From assembly GCF_021811825.1 (NCBI RefSeq), contig NZ_JAJBJC010000004.1, positions 1 through 36,070 on the forward strand: a DNA stretch of 36,070 bases. The letters run 5' to 3'. Origin of the DNA: Candidatus Anadelfobacter sociabilis. GTDB taxonomy: Bacteria > Pseudomonadota > Alphaproteobacteria > Rickettsiales > Midichloriaceae. The notes under the pieces were generated by a model. That model was given only the letters and a program-made list of their open reading frames with translations, did no database searches and was not told the origin of the DNA. Within the stretch, counting starts at the first letter, position 1. Each line of letters opens with the position of its first letter. A program made the position numbers and the translations under genes. Positions 25,509 to 35,305 of the stretch are shown here, one piece after another.

Positions 25509-27371
25509 TTGGATATGAAATATTTGCAAAGAATAGAAGATCTGCGAAACGAAATCAAATCATATGGGTTGGATGGATACATTATATCGAATCAAGATGA
25601 ATTTCAACTTGTTCATAAAAGTGAATTTGATAATAGATTGTTATGGCTTACTGGATTTTCAGGCTCTCATGGTCATTTATTGGTTACACATAAAAATTTA
25701 TATTTCTTTACAGATGCAAGATATTTATTGCAAGGAGAGATTGAATTAAATGAAAAAGCAAATTTAAGATGTATTATCATTGATGTTTTTGATAAACGTT
25801 CATCACAACAACGTAACTTGAGAATAGATGAATTATCTTCAATAGGATATAACGCAAAATTATATTCTAAGCGTATGATACGCTTTTTACAAAATGCATT
25901 TGATGTTGATTATGATAAATTTAAGATCATAGATTATGATATACCAAGTGAGATGGTAAAGACTGGAATATTGTCTAATAATCAAAATGATGAAGTTGTA
26001 AACAAAAAAATCTTTCTTATAAATGCTTTCAATAAAAAAATGAGCTATGTAGAAAAATTATCAACTATTGTTTCTATAATAAAAAAGTCACAGAAAGAAC
26101 TACAAAAATCCAATATTGTTGATACAAATTACGTTCTTCTTACTTCTCCTATATCAATTTGTTGGTTACTTAATATTCGTGGCAGCGATGTAAAGGAGAC
26201 TCCTGTGATTTTATCATATGCGATTCTTGAACTAAAACAAAAAAAGCTTATGTTATTTGCAAAATTTCCACATAATATAAAACAAAATATCGCAGATAAA
26301 TTAGGTGAATTTATAATTATAAAGCCATTTAATGATGTATACAAAACATTTAATAAGATATTAGATAGAGGAGAGAGAGTGTATTTAGATTTTGAAGAAT
26401 CTCCAATGTATTTTATATCGGATAAACGTTATAGTGATAAGATATCAAATCTAAAAGATCCTACTGTACATCTTAGAGCGTGTAAAAATTTGGATGAGAT
26501 TGAGTACATAAAAAGAGCTCATATAGAAGATGGAATAGCTTGGTGCAAATTCCTTTCATGGATAGAGTTAAGCATACAAAAAAAACAAAATGATATTGTG
26601 CTAAATGAAATATTGTTTGCTCAAAAACTACTTCAATTTAAGAGGGAGAGTGAAAATTTTTTAAGTCTTAGTTTTGAGACAATCTCTGCATTTAAAGAGC
26701 ACGGAGCAATCGTACATTATAATCCGATATCAGATTATAATGCAACAATTAGCAAAGATGTGAAAGATGCTTTATATCTTTGCGATGCTGGCAGCCAATA
26801 CCTTTATGGGACAACAGATATTACACGCACTATAGCGATTGGAAATATAGAATCACAAGAAATTAGGCAAGAATATACATCTGTATTATGCGGTCATATA
26901 GACCTTGCAAGTACTGTTTTCCCAAAAGGCACAACTGGCGCTCAATTAGATGCCATAGCACGTCGTTATTTATGGATGGAGGGGAAAGACTATCCACATA
27001 GCACAGGTCATGGTGTAGGATTTTGTCTAGCTGTACATGAAGGACCGCATGGTATTAATAAATCTAATATAGAGCCTTTATGTAGTGGTATGATAGTTTC
27101 AATTGAACCTGGATATTATAAGCAGGGAGAATATGGTATTAGAATAGAGAATTTATACGTAATACAGAAAAGCAAATATTACAAAAATTTTTTAGTATTT
27201 AAACCCTTGACTCTTGTACCAATCGATGTATCTATTGTGCTCTTTGATAAAATGGCAAAATCACAAATTCATTGGCTAACCAATTACAATAATTTAATAA
27301 AAAAATATATATTTAAAAATCTTGACAAGGAAATGCGAAAAATTCTTAGTATAAGATATAAAATTTTATGA
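25509..27371 (+). CDS. pepP: Xaa-Pro aminopeptidase (aminopeptidase P, M24B)
   Basis: Cytosolic dimanganese peptidase removing N-terminal residues before proline. The 620-aa, three-domain layout (two creatinase-N-like domains followed by a pita-bread catalytic domain) is that of the large, eukaryote-like aminopeptidase P also found in alphaproteobacteria. The five metal ligands are visible: D426 (CDAGSQY), D437 (GTTDITR), H501 (STGHGVG), E533 (SIEPGYY) and E547 (GIRIENL); the HEGPHG motif is intact. The N-terminus contains LLWLTGFSGSHG, typical of the family. A shorter ATG at 25515 (MKYLQRIEDLR) is an equally good start. Confidence 0.93.
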   Translation: MDMKYLQRIEDLRNEIKSYGLDGYIISNQDEFQLVHKSEFDNRLLWLTGFSGSHGHLLVTHKNLYFFTDARYLLQGEIELNEKANLRCIIIDVFDKRSSQQRNLRIDELSSIGYNAKLYSKRMIRFLQNAFDVDYDKFKIIDYDIPSEMVKTGILSNNQNDEVVNKKIFLINAFNKKMSYVEKLSTIVSIIKKSQKELQKSNIVDTNYVLLTSPISICWLLNIRGSDVKETPVILSYAILELKQKKLMLFAKFPHNIKQNIADKLGEFIIIKPFNDVYKTFNKILDRGERVYLDFEESPMYFISDKRYSDKISNLKDPTVHLRACKNLDEIEYIKRAHIEDGIAWCKFLSWIELSIQKKQNDIVLNEILFAQKLLQFKRESENFLSLSFETISAFKEHGAIVHYNPISDYNATISKDVKDALYLCDAGSQYLYGTTDITRTIAIGNIESQEIRQEYTSVLCGHIDLASTVFPKGTTGAQLDAIARRYLWMEGKDYPHSTGHGVGFCLAVHEGPHGINKSNIEPLCSGMIVSIEPGYYKQGEYGIRIENLYVIQKSKYYKNFLVFKPLTLVPIDVSIVLFDKMAKSQIHWLTNYNNLIKKYIFKNLDKEMRKILSIRYKIL

Positions 27372-27535
27372 GTATTTTTATTTATTATTTGCAAACATTA
27401 ATGAATTACTTTATTTTCCTCCTTACGTTAATTGAAGGTTTTTTTATACTTGTTAAATTACTTTTTGCAATTTGTAGATTTGGCACTGTTTCTAGTTGAA
27501 TGACTAATAATTACTTGATAATACAAAAATATAAG

Positions 27536-29539
27536 ATGATCAAAAAATTGTTAATAGCAAATCGCGGAGAAATAGCGTGCCGTATTATCAAAACCGCAAA
27601 AAAAATGGGGATAAAAACTGTAGCAATCTATTCTGAAGCAGATACTAACTCGCTACATGTTCGCATTGCTGATGATGCAATTTTTGTTGGTCCATCACCT
27701 GTAATGTTAAGTTATCTAAACCAACAAGCAATAATGAATGCAATAGAGCTAACCGGAGCAGATGCTGTTCATCCAGGATATGGCTTTCTTTCTGAAAATT
27801 CCAAGTTTGCGGAATTTATAACGAAAAATGGGATAAATTTTATTGGACCATCTGCTGATGCTATAAAAAAAATGGGAGATAAGATACAAGCTAAAAAAAT
27901 TGCGCAAAAAGCAGGAGTAAACATAGTCCCAGGTTATATGGGCGCTATATCAAATGAAAAAGATGCTCTAAAAATAGCAGCTAAGATAGGTTATCCAATA
28001 ATGATTAAAGCTGCCGCAGGTGGTGGAGGGATAGGTATTAGAATAGTTCATGGCCCAGAAGAAATGAGACAGGCTTTCACTTCTGCAAAAAATGAAGCAA
28101 AGAATTTTTTTTCTGATTCTAGAACATTTATTGAAAAATATATAGAAAAGCCACGTCACATAGAGATTCAGCTGCTTGGAGACAAGTATGGAAATTATAT
28201 CTGTCTTGGAGAAAGAGAGTGCTCTATACAACGTAATCACCAAAAAGTTATCGAAGAGGCCCCTAGTACTATTTTGGACAAAAAAACACGTGAGAAAATG
28301 TATAAGCAAAGCATAGCTTTAGCAAAGGCTGTTGGATATTTCTCCGCTGGCACTATAGAATTTATGGTAGATCCAAATAAGAAGTTCTATTTTTTGGAAA
28401 TGAACACTAGGTTGCAAGTAGAGCATACTGTTACAGAGTTGATTACTGGATATGATATAGTTGAACAAATGATTCGTATAGCGCGGGGTGAGGTACTGCA
28501 GATTAAACAGAAGGATGTATCATTTAATGGATGGGCTATGGAAGCGAGGATTTACGCTGAAGACCCAACAGCAGAATTTCTTCCTTCAACCGGATTTATC
28601 AGTACATATGAAGAGCCTAATAGCTCTCCTCATATACGCATAGATACGGGAGTATATGAAGGAGGTGAAGTGAGTATGTTTTATGATCCTATGATAGCAA
28701 AATTGTGTACACATAACATCAATCGTCAGAAGTGTATTGATACAATGATGAATTCTCTTAGTTCTTATGTAATAAGAGGAATTTCGCATAATATAGGATT
28801 TTTGGAGAAGATCTTTTTTTCGCCTAGATTTATTGCTGGAGATTTTACAACGCATTATATAGCTGAAGAATTCGCAGATAAGGATAAATTTGCTAGTATT
28901 ACTATTTCAAATGAGGAAACAGCTGTAATATTAAATGCTGCATCTTTTATATTTTTAGCATGTATCAAAAGAAACGCACTGATAGCTGGGCAAATTCGCA
29001 ATCAACAACGTAGAATAGGGACAAGATGGATAATTCTGCTAGATAATAAACAGTATCCGGTTACAGTAAGACAAATAGATAGCGGCTATAAAATTGTATC
29101 TTCGAATAGAAGATTTTATATTACAAGTCAATGGATTTTGGGTGCTAAGCTATTTCAATGTGTAATTAACGGACAAGAGTATAATTTACAAATTGAAAAA
29201 TTAAATGAAGTTGAGACAATACTAACGTTTAGAGGTTCTAAATTTGTTACTAGAATATTAACACCAAGAGCGGCAGAACTTAATAAATTCATGAAAATAA
29301 AAAGTCGAAAAGAAAATGATAACAACATAATAGCGAACATATCGGGACTTATTACAGATATTAGAATTTCAGAGGGTGAAGAGGTTAAAAAAGGTCAAAT
29401 TTTGATGGTACTTGAAGCAATGAAGATGGAGAACACAATAAATGCTCAAAGTGATTGTAGAATAGAAAAAGTCAATGTAAAGACTGGACAGTCCGTATCT
29501 GCTGGAGAAATATTAATGGAATTAAAGAGCTGCAAATAA
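27536..29539 (+). CDS. pccA: Acetyl/propionyl-CoA carboxylase alpha subunit (biotin carboxylase + BCCP)
   Basis: Biotin carboxylase fused to a biotin carboxyl carrier domain; with the beta subunit it carboxylates propionyl-CoA to methylmalonyl-CoA. The N-terminal half has LLIANRGEIACRII, GYGFLSEN, the glycine-rich ATP loop AAAGGGGIGIR, ERECSIQRNHQKVIEEAPS and FLEMNTRLQVEHTVTE. A central domain with lower conservation follows. The C-terminal biotinyl domain carries LEAMKMEN, with the biotinylated Lys at residue 630. The frame opens at ATG 27500, but the ATG at 27536 (MIKKLLIANRGE) fits the family start. The fused layout and length (667 aa) favour the propionyl-CoA type over acetyl-CoA AccC. 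No beta subunit gene is adjacent. Confidence 0.92.
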   Translation: MIKKLLIANRGEIACRIIKTAKKMGIKTVAIYSEADTNSLHVRIADDAIFVGPSPVMLSYLNQQAIMNAIELTGADAVHPGYGFLSENSKFAEFITKNGINFIGPSADAIKKMGDKIQAKKIAQKAGVNIVPGYMGAISNEKDALKIAAKIGYPIMIKAAAGGGGIGIRIVHGPEEMRQAFTSAKNEAKNFFSDSRTFIEKYIEKPRHIEIQLLGDKYGNYICLGERECSIQRNHQKVIEEAPSTILDKKTREKMYKQSIALAKAVGYFSAGTIEFMVDPNKKFYFLEMNTRLQVEHTVTELITGYDIVEQMIRIARGEVLQIKQKDVSFNGWAMEARIYAEDPTAEFLPSTGFISTYEEPNSSPHIRIDTGVYEGGEVSMFYDPMIAKLCTHNINRQKCIDTMMNSLSSYVIRGISHNIGFLEKIFFSPRFIAGDFTTHYIAEEFADKDKFASITISNEETAVILNAASFIFLACIKRNALIAGQIRNQQRRIGTRWIILLDNKQYPVTVRQIDSGYKIVSSNRRFYITSQWILGAKLFQCVINGQEYNLQIEKLNEVETILTFRGSKFVTRILTPRAAELNKFMKIKSRKENDNNIIANISGLITDIRISEGEEVKKGQILMVLEAMKMENTINAQSDCRIEKVNVKTGQSVSAGEILMELKSCK

Positions 29540-29695
29540 AGTAAGTATTTAAATAATATACAAAGCAGCACTTCAATTAATATTATTTACTATCTATTTG
29601 ATTATTATTATAAATAGTGTTATGTTCAACCTGTTTTTGTACTTCATTGTGCTTTAGGCATAAGCATCTTTGTCACATACATATAATTTGAAATT

Positions 29696-30880
29696 ATGAC
29701 AATCGATAAATTCTTTGTTATCAACTCATCTACTGGAGAAGAATTTTTTGGCGAAACATTATTTAAAAACGATAATGCGGAGGGAAAACTAAAGATAGTT
29801 GTTGCTATGTCCGGAGGTGTTGACAGTTCTACGACAGCTGCGATGTTGAAGAGCGAAGGGCATGAAGTTGTAGGTATGACTTTAAGTATGCGCAATACGA
29901 AACATACGTGTCACATGAGCGAGAATAGCATTAGGGACGCAAAACAAATGGCTGAAAAACTGCGAATACAACACTATATCTTGGAATGTTCCGATATATT
30001 TGTAACAGAGGTAATGCAACGATTTGCATCTAGTTATGTAAAAGGCGAGACGCCACTGCCATGTGCAATATGTAACAAAAAGATCAAATTTGGGGGATTA
30101 TTGAGTATTGCTAAGAAGTTTGGAGCAGATAAACTTGCTACTGGTCACTATGCAAGAATATTATATTCCGATGAAGGAGTAGAATTGCACAAAGGTGAAG
30201 ATCTTACAAAAGATCAAAGTTATTTCCTATTTTTACTAAATCAAGAACAGCTGAGTAGTATATTATTTCCTTTGGGAGATATTACTAAGAAGGAGACACG
30301 CAAACGATCGAAGCAGTATAATTTAGAAATAGAAAATAAAGAAGAAAGCCAAGATGTATGTTTCCTTAAAGATGGAAATTATAGAGAGATCGTTCAAAAA
30401 TTGAGACCAGAAGCATGTAAAAGTGGGAATATTATTAACAAATATGGAGAAGTGCTAGGTACACATAATGGTATTGCAAATTATACAATAGGTCAACGTA
30501 AGGGAATATCGATCGCACACAATGAAGCATTATATGTGATCGATATTAATAGTGATGATAACACAATTACAGTTGGTGAAAAGTCCGAATTAATGAGCAA
30601 TACTGTGATAGTAACAAACATTAATTGGATTAATGAGTTATATTTCAATAATATTGAGTGTGGCACGCCTATAAGATGTACAATAAAGCTGAGGTATGTA
30701 CAGCAACAGGTAGATGCTGATGTGTATCCAAATCTGGAAGATAAAACAGCTAGGATATTCATACCACAAGGTTATAGTGCTATTACTCCAGGGCAAGCTT
30801 GTGTTATGTATCAGGGATCAAAGTTATTAGGTGGCGGATGGATTGCCAAATCTCAAGATAATATAAAACACACTGGTTAA
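29696..30880 (+). CDS. mnmA: tRNA-specific 2-thiouridylase MnmA
   Basis: Thiolates uridine-34 of tRNA-Lys, -Glu and -Gln using sulfur relayed from a cysteine desulfurase. The PP-loop SGGVDSS starts at residue 39. The nucleophile C126 sits in PCAICNKKIKFG and its partner C222 in SQDVCFL. GHYAR, KDQSYFLF and NYTIGQRKG are intact. The protein is 394 aa, with about 30 residues preceding the usual first strand (KIVVAMSGG); no later ATG could serve as a start before the PP-loop, so the extension is probably real. The gene stands between pccA and the TolC-like gene with gaps of about 150 bp on both sides. Confidence 0.95.
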   Translation: MTIDKFFVINSSTGEEFFGETLFKNDNAEGKLKIVVAMSGGVDSSTTAAMLKSEGHEVVGMTLSMRNTKHTCHMSENSIRDAKQMAEKLRIQHYILECSDIFVTEVMQRFASSYVKGETPLPCAICNKKIKFGGLLSIAKKFGADKLATGHYARILYSDEGVELHKGEDLTKDQSYFLFLLNQEQLSSILFPLGDITKKETRKRSKQYNLEIENKEESQDVCFLKDGNYREIVQKLRPEACKSGNIINKYGEVLGTHNGIANYTIGQRKGISIAHNEALYVIDINSDDNTITVGEKSELMSNTVIVTNINWINELYFNNIECGTPIRCTIKLRYVQQQVDADVYPNLEDKTARIFIPQGYSAITPGQACVMYQGSKLLGGGWIAKSQDNIKHTG

Positions 30881-31058
30881 TTCATGTTTGAGAGAGAAGT
30901 TCTATTTATATAAGGATTTTATGGTGATAATGCCTTTTGATTTTTATATTGCTATGTTTCAAATAAAATTTTCTCTTTTAATGCAATAAGTTGAAGATTT
31001 TCTCTCGCTATTATGATAGAATTCACCTCGGATAGTAATTTAAAAGATAGATAATAAA

Positions 31059-32549
31059 ATGTATATTAGTAAGTTAAAGTTTACGTGTTTTATTCTAGCA
31101 TTGTGCTTCGTTAATGTTAACTCTGGTTATGCATATACAGTAAGTGACGCTATTAGCAAAGCAAGAGTTATGAATGAGGAATTGAAAATTAAGGGTAAAG
31201 ACAAAGATATAAAGAAATTAGATAAATATAGAGTTTTTTCTACTTTTTTACCAAGAATTATAGCAACTAGTACCAATTCAAAATACAATGATCTTCGAAG
31301 AAATAATGGTATATCAGATCAAATTAATAATAAGATAACGATAGAACAAGAAATATTTTCTTTCGGCACAACTACTTCCAAGCTTAGTGCAGCTGCTAAA
31401 AAAAGTAAAGCAGCTGATCTCACTTATCAAAACGATGTAAACTCTCTTGTTCTTGATGTAATAACTAAATATATTCAAGTGCTCTTTGCGCGTAGTCAAC
31501 TTTGTGTTGCATTGCAGCAAGAAGAGTCAACACGCAAAATAGCAGAACTTACTAAATTGAGAGCTGATTATAATGCCACTTCAATAACTGATGTCTATTT
31601 AATAGAATCTAATTTGGAGAAAGTGATAGCAGAAAAGGATAATCTTATTGCAGAACTCGCATCATATGAAGAAGATTACGCGCAAATAGTGGGGGAATTC
31701 CCTCCTTCTGGCATGCTATACATAGATGCTTATGCAGTTACATTGCCTAAAAATCTTGAAGATTTGCTGCTTATAGCTAATGAAAAAAATCCTGCACTTG
31801 AATCATCTAAATATGAATTCTTAGCTTCTAAGGATAATGAAATGTCTTCATTAATGAATCTTATGCCAAAGGTTTCAGTTTTTGCGTCAGCAGGTCAGTA
31901 TCCAAAAACAACACCTTATGATAGTGCAAATCAAGACATTAAAAAGTTTTATTCAGGCACTGATAGAAGCGTTGGTTTACAGATTAGAGTACCTATCCTC
32001 GATGAAGGACTAAAATACATAGACGTTCGTGATGCGGGATATAATGTGCAGAGAAGTAAAGCGGTATATAAAAATACCGAAGAAATTGTTGCCGCAAATA
32101 TTGCCAAATCTTGGGCAAGATATCAAACTTTGAAAGAAGCAGTTATATCAAGTAGAAAAGCCCTTAAGTTAGCAGAAAAAGCATTCATTGGAATGGAAGA
32201 GCAGTATAAACATGGGGCGAAAACTATAACTGATCTTATAGGTTCACAAAGAGATATGTTTCATATAAAGATGGAATTGTCTAGAAACATATCTTCATTT
32301 ATAATTACCACCTTTGGTATTCAAGCTATGTGCAATGAGGTTGATAAATTTGACTATAATAGGATAAGTTATAACAAAGGTGAGATAGTTGAAGGTATAG
32401 ATATTGATAAAATTGATGCTATGACACAGAAATATAGTGCTATGTATAATCTTACTAAAAGACAAAAAAAGAAAGATGATAATACGAAAGTAAATACTAG
32501 TAAATTGCGTCATCCTTCCTTAAAAGAAGCGGATAAAAAGAGCACTTGA
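31059..32549 (+). CDS. tolC: TolC-family outer membrane efflux/secretion protein
   Basis: Outer membrane channel with periplasmic alpha-barrel, serving type I secretion and drug efflux. The 496-aa product has a Sec signal peptide (residues 1-25, basic start, hydrophobic FILALCFVNV, cleavage after GYA). The mature part shows the duplicated TolC pattern: VSDAISKARVMNEELK near the start, NNKITIEQEIFSFGTTTSKL, the SLVLDVITKYIQVLFARSQL helix, and in the second half LQIRVPILDEG and KHGAKTITDLIGSQRDMFHIKMEL. The last ~60 residues are a lysine-rich tail. It is a plausible exit channel for the 929-aa protein, but the ABC transporter and adaptor are not in the window, so the pairing is inference. Confidence 0.9.
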   Translation: MYISKLKFTCFILALCFVNVNSGYAYTVSDAISKARVMNEELKIKGKDKDIKKLDKYRVFSTFLPRIIATSTNSKYNDLRRNNGISDQINNKITIEQEIFSFGTTTSKLSAAAKKSKAADLTYQNDVNSLVLDVITKYIQVLFARSQLCVALQQEESTRKIAELTKLRADYNATSITDVYLIESNLEKVIAEKDNLIAELASYEEDYAQIVGEFPPSGMLYIDAYAVTLPKNLEDLLLIANEKNPALESSKYEFLASKDNEMSSLMNLMPKVSVFASAGQYPKTTPYDSANQDIKKFYSGTDRSVGLQIRVPILDEGLKYIDVRDAGYNVQRSKAVYKNTEEIVAANIAKSWARYQTLKEAVISSRKALKLAEKAFIGMEEQYKHGAKTITDLIGSQRDMFHIKMELSRNISSFIITTFGIQAMCNEVDKFDYNRISYNKGEIVEGIDIDKIDAMTQKYSAMYNLTKRQKKKDDNTKVNTSKLRHPSLKEADKKST

Positions 32550-32964
32550 ACTTTCTAAAGTATCTATTTCTAAAGATTAAAGAATGTATAGACTGTAGAC
32601 AGCGTATCGCATTAAAGAAATATTTTATGAGATAGAAGAGTAGTGTGAAGATGGTTAAAAGCAAAGCGAATCGTGATTATATTACAGCGTATCAGATTTG
32701 ATTTGTTCTGTATTTTACGTTCTTCTGAGAGAAAATTAATATTTTGACTTGTTGAACGAAAAACAAAGTTAAAAACTAGTAGTAATCCTTACCCGCGAGT
32801 CTTAATGTTGAAATTTATTTAAGTAATAAAAGATTAGATGGTGCGTTATAATTTAGCGTTTAGATAATGAGGTTTGTTGATATATACTATTTGTATATAA
32901 AATTGTGTGTTATTATTTTTTTGTGTATAAATTTGTAAATAGACTTATTAAGTAAATGTGAAGT
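32550..32964. other. Gene-free gap between tolC and bamD
   Basis: 415 bp of AT-rich DNA. I see no open frame with a recognisable product, no tRNA fold and no clear terminator. It should contain the bamD promoter. Confidence 0.4.
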
Positions 32965-33780
32965 ATGAATGCTTTTAGTATATTATTCAAAAAATTTTTA
33001 GTAGTTTCTATTATTGTGTTATTTACTACTATATTTATAGTAGGCTGCAATAATACACAGGAGAGCGAAAAGTTTCTAGCAATGAAAGAAAGTGATTTAT
33101 ACAAAGAAGCACTAAAAGAAAGTAGTAGCGGCAGTATTGATGCTGTTAAGAAATTGAGTGCAATGATACAAGTGTACCCAAAATCACCGAATATTGAGAA
33201 GGCTCAGATACTAAAGGCATATATATATTATATCAACGAAAAGTTTGATGATGTAGTTACGACAGTGAATGAATATGAATTGCAATATAAGCACAGTTCA
33301 AATTTAGCATATATGAAATATTTATCTGCAATGTCATATTATAGCCAATTAGTAGATGAAGGCCGTGATCAGAAAATGACAGTAGAGGCGATGTTGGCTC
33401 TAAAGGAAGTTATGGAAAAATTTCCAAGAACTGAATATGCTAAAGATGCGAAGTGGAAATATGATTATGCATTTAATCTACTTGCTGGCAAAGAGATCGC
33501 TGTGGGTCGTTTTTATCTCAAACAAAATAATCATGTAGCAGCCATTAATCGTTTTAAAACCGTATTAGACTTATACAGTACAAGTGTCTTTACTCCTGAA
33601 ACGTTATATAGGATGTGTGAGGCATATATAGCACTCGGAGTTAAATCAGAAGCAACTGTTTATGCGGCTGTTCTAGCAAAAAATTTTCCAAATTCTATAT
33701 GGCACCAAAAGGCATATACTCTGCTTAATAGCAATCTATCGCATTACATTGAAGTAACAAATAATAAAAAAAGTGATTAA
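32965..33780 (+). CDS. bamD: Outer membrane assembly lipoprotein BamD
   Basis: Essential lipoprotein of the BAM complex that inserts beta-barrel proteins into the outer membrane. The 271-aa product starts with a lipoprotein signal peptide ending in the lipobox IVGC (lipidated C28). The mature part is a series of TPR-like helices: LYKEALKE, AVKKLSAMIQVYPKSPNIEKAQI, YMKYLSAMSYYSQL, NHVAAINRFKTVLDLY and ETLYRMCEAYIALG. The RDQKMTVEAMLALKEVMEKFP segment matches the BamD (ComL) pattern. It stands alone with gaps on both sides. Confidence 0.93.
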   Translation: MNAFSILFKKFLVVSIIVLFTTIFIVGCNNTQESEKFLAMKESDLYKEALKESSSGSIDAVKKLSAMIQVYPKSPNIEKAQILKAYIYYINEKFDDVVTTVNEYELQYKHSSNLAYMKYLSAMSYYSQLVDEGRDQKMTVEAMLALKEVMEKFPRTEYAKDAKWKYDYAFNLLAGKEIAVGRFYLKQNNHVAAINRFKTVLDLYSTSVFTPETLYRMCEAYIALGVKSEATVYAAVLAKNFPNSIWHQKAYTLLNSNLSHYIEVTNNKKSD

Positions 33781-33809
33781 GAGTTACTAATTGATATTAA
33801 TTATCATAT

Positions 33810-33829
33810 AATGATTATATATAATCATT
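33810..33829. repeat. Perfect 20-bp palindrome
   Basis: AATGATTATA followed directly by its reverse complement, 30 bp after the bamD stop. There is no loop and no T-run, so it looks more like a protein-binding site or a cruciform-prone spot than a terminator; chance is possible at this base composition. Confidence 0.5.
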
Positions 33830-33876
33830 GTTATGGGATACAAAAAAAGTTATTTGTGACTTTCGGTGTTTTGTTT

Positions 33877-33900
33877 AAGCTCATAAGCTCATAAGCTCAA
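33877..33900 (+). repeat. Three tandem copies of an 8-bp unit
   Basis: AAGCTCAT, AAGCTCAT and AAGCTCAA stand head to tail about 100 bp upstream of the Hda-like gene. The array is short and could vary in copy number. Confidence 0.6.
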
Positions 33901-33998
33901 AGCGAGTTTATATAATAAACAAATCGCACTGATATGTTATTTTTATGTGTAATGAACAATTACTGAGCTCAGAGTATCATTAAGACTATAGTTTACAT

Positions 33999-34760
33999 AT
34001 GTTATCTTTTTCATCAAAGAAAATACTTCCAATAAAGCATCTATGCACTTATGCACGAGATGATTTTTTTGTAAGTTCATGTAATAGAGATGCGTACCAT
34101 ATAATTACTAAAGATAATACTATTTGGCCTAATAATAGATTATTACTCGTTGGTGAGAAGAGTAGTGGAAAGAGTCATCTCACATATATTTGGCAACAAC
34201 TTACCAATGGTATTAGATGGAATTATAGAGTGAATAATGCAAAAAACCATATTCTAAAAACAAATTTTACGGAATTTGTAACAAAAAGCGATAAATATAA
34301 TTATAAATCACAAATTGTAGAAGATATAGATGCTTGTTGTAGAATAGTCGATCCAATTGAGCAAAGAAATTACGAAATATGGTTGTGTGAATTAATAAAT
34401 TATTGCTCAAATAATGAAATAAAATTGCTTATGACTTCTATAGGTACACCACTTTTTGTATTAGGTGATTTACAGTCTAGAATTGATTCTACATATACAG
34501 TCTCAATATCAGAACCAGATGTTGAGATTATATATGTTCTTATTCAAAAACATATGTATGATAGACAAATTAAGATTGATCCTGAAGCAATAATCATCAT
34601 CACGCGATACATAATACAAACTAACATAAGCTATAAATATATTGTAAATGTGATAAATAAAATTGAAGAAAGCATTATTGCATTACCACCTCAAGTAAAA
34701 AAGATTACAAAAACTATGGTGAAGAATATTATAAAACATATGTCTTTAGAAATTCTATAG
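33999..34760 (+). CDS. hda: DnaA-related ATPase, Hda-like
   Basis: AAA+ protein related to the ATPase domain of DnaA, without the DNA-binding domain IV. Hda with the sliding clamp promotes ATP hydrolysis by DnaA after initiation, preventing re-replication. The 253-aa product has Walker A VGEKSSGKSHL (51-61), Walker B region QIVEDIDAC and a sensor-1-like LLMTSIGTP. A C-terminal lid region (ISYKYIVNVINKIEES) ends in the Hda/DnaA-type helix KITKTMVKNII. An N-terminal clamp-binding motif is not obvious. The usual alphaproteobacterial neighbours (purM, ppk) are absent. It is the last intact gene before the decayed right end. Confidence 0.85.
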   Translation: MLSFSSKKILPIKHLCTYARDDFFVSSCNRDAYHIITKDNTIWPNNRLLLVGEKSSGKSHLTYIWQQLTNGIRWNYRVNNAKNHILKTNFTEFVTKSDKYNYKSQIVEDIDACCRIVDPIEQRNYEIWLCELINYCSNNEIKLLMTSIGTPLFVLGDLQSRIDSTYTVSISEPDVEIIYVLIQKHMYDRQIKIDPEAIIIITRYIIQTNISYKYIVNVINKIEESIIALPPQVKKITKTMVKNIIKHMSLEIL

Positions 34761-34911
34761 AATTATTAGTAATAACATTTGTTATTTGTAGTAAATTGCT
34801 CAAGTGAAAGTCAGTGTAGAAAAATATTCCGATATTTCCTAAGTGATATTGTTATGATATTATTGGTTATAATTTTGTGATGCACATATATGATATTGAG
34901 AGATGAGTTAA

Positions 34912-35305
34912 AGGTTTGCTGAGAGATATTCCCCATTAATAACGCAAGATTTATAGAAAGGATATTTTGAGTTACCCAAAAATATGTAGTACTTCAAGAG
35001 GTTGATGTAGAGGATATGATGAATACTATATATGATGCATGCACTATCATGATCATACACAATCTTTGAGTATAGAGGTTTGTGATATCAGCAAAAGAAC
35101 AAACAAGAATATGATGAAAACTTTATAAGTTGAAACATATTTGCTCTAAATATCTCCTTATATCTAAAAATGGATAGGTGTGTAACCAGATGCCCCAAAA
35201 CTTACTTCCATTCCTTGGTGCTATACGAACAAGATATTTGATGGTCAGCTCGTGATAATATTAGCTAATCCTATTATTAATGTTTTTGTTGATGAATCAA
35301 ATTAG
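34912..35305 (+). pseudogene. Remnant of a patatin-like phospholipase gene
   Basis: Several stop-separated pieces line up with the second half of patatin-like phospholipases. In one frame RFAERYSPLITQDL, a stop, then KGYFELPKNM resembles the RYSP...LLKxYFG segment; later YDENFIS and VTRCPKTYFHSLVLYEQ (from 35182) resembles RATSAAPTYF. After a frame shift near 35234, IFDGQLV...ANPIINVFVDES resembles the catalytic Asp motif DGGLVANNP, with a small insertion, up to the stop at 35303-35305. The 5' half with the DGGG and GxSxG motifs is missing; hda occupies that space. Patatins are known secreted effectors in Rickettsiales. The call rests on eye alignment of degraded fragments. Confidence 0.45.
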
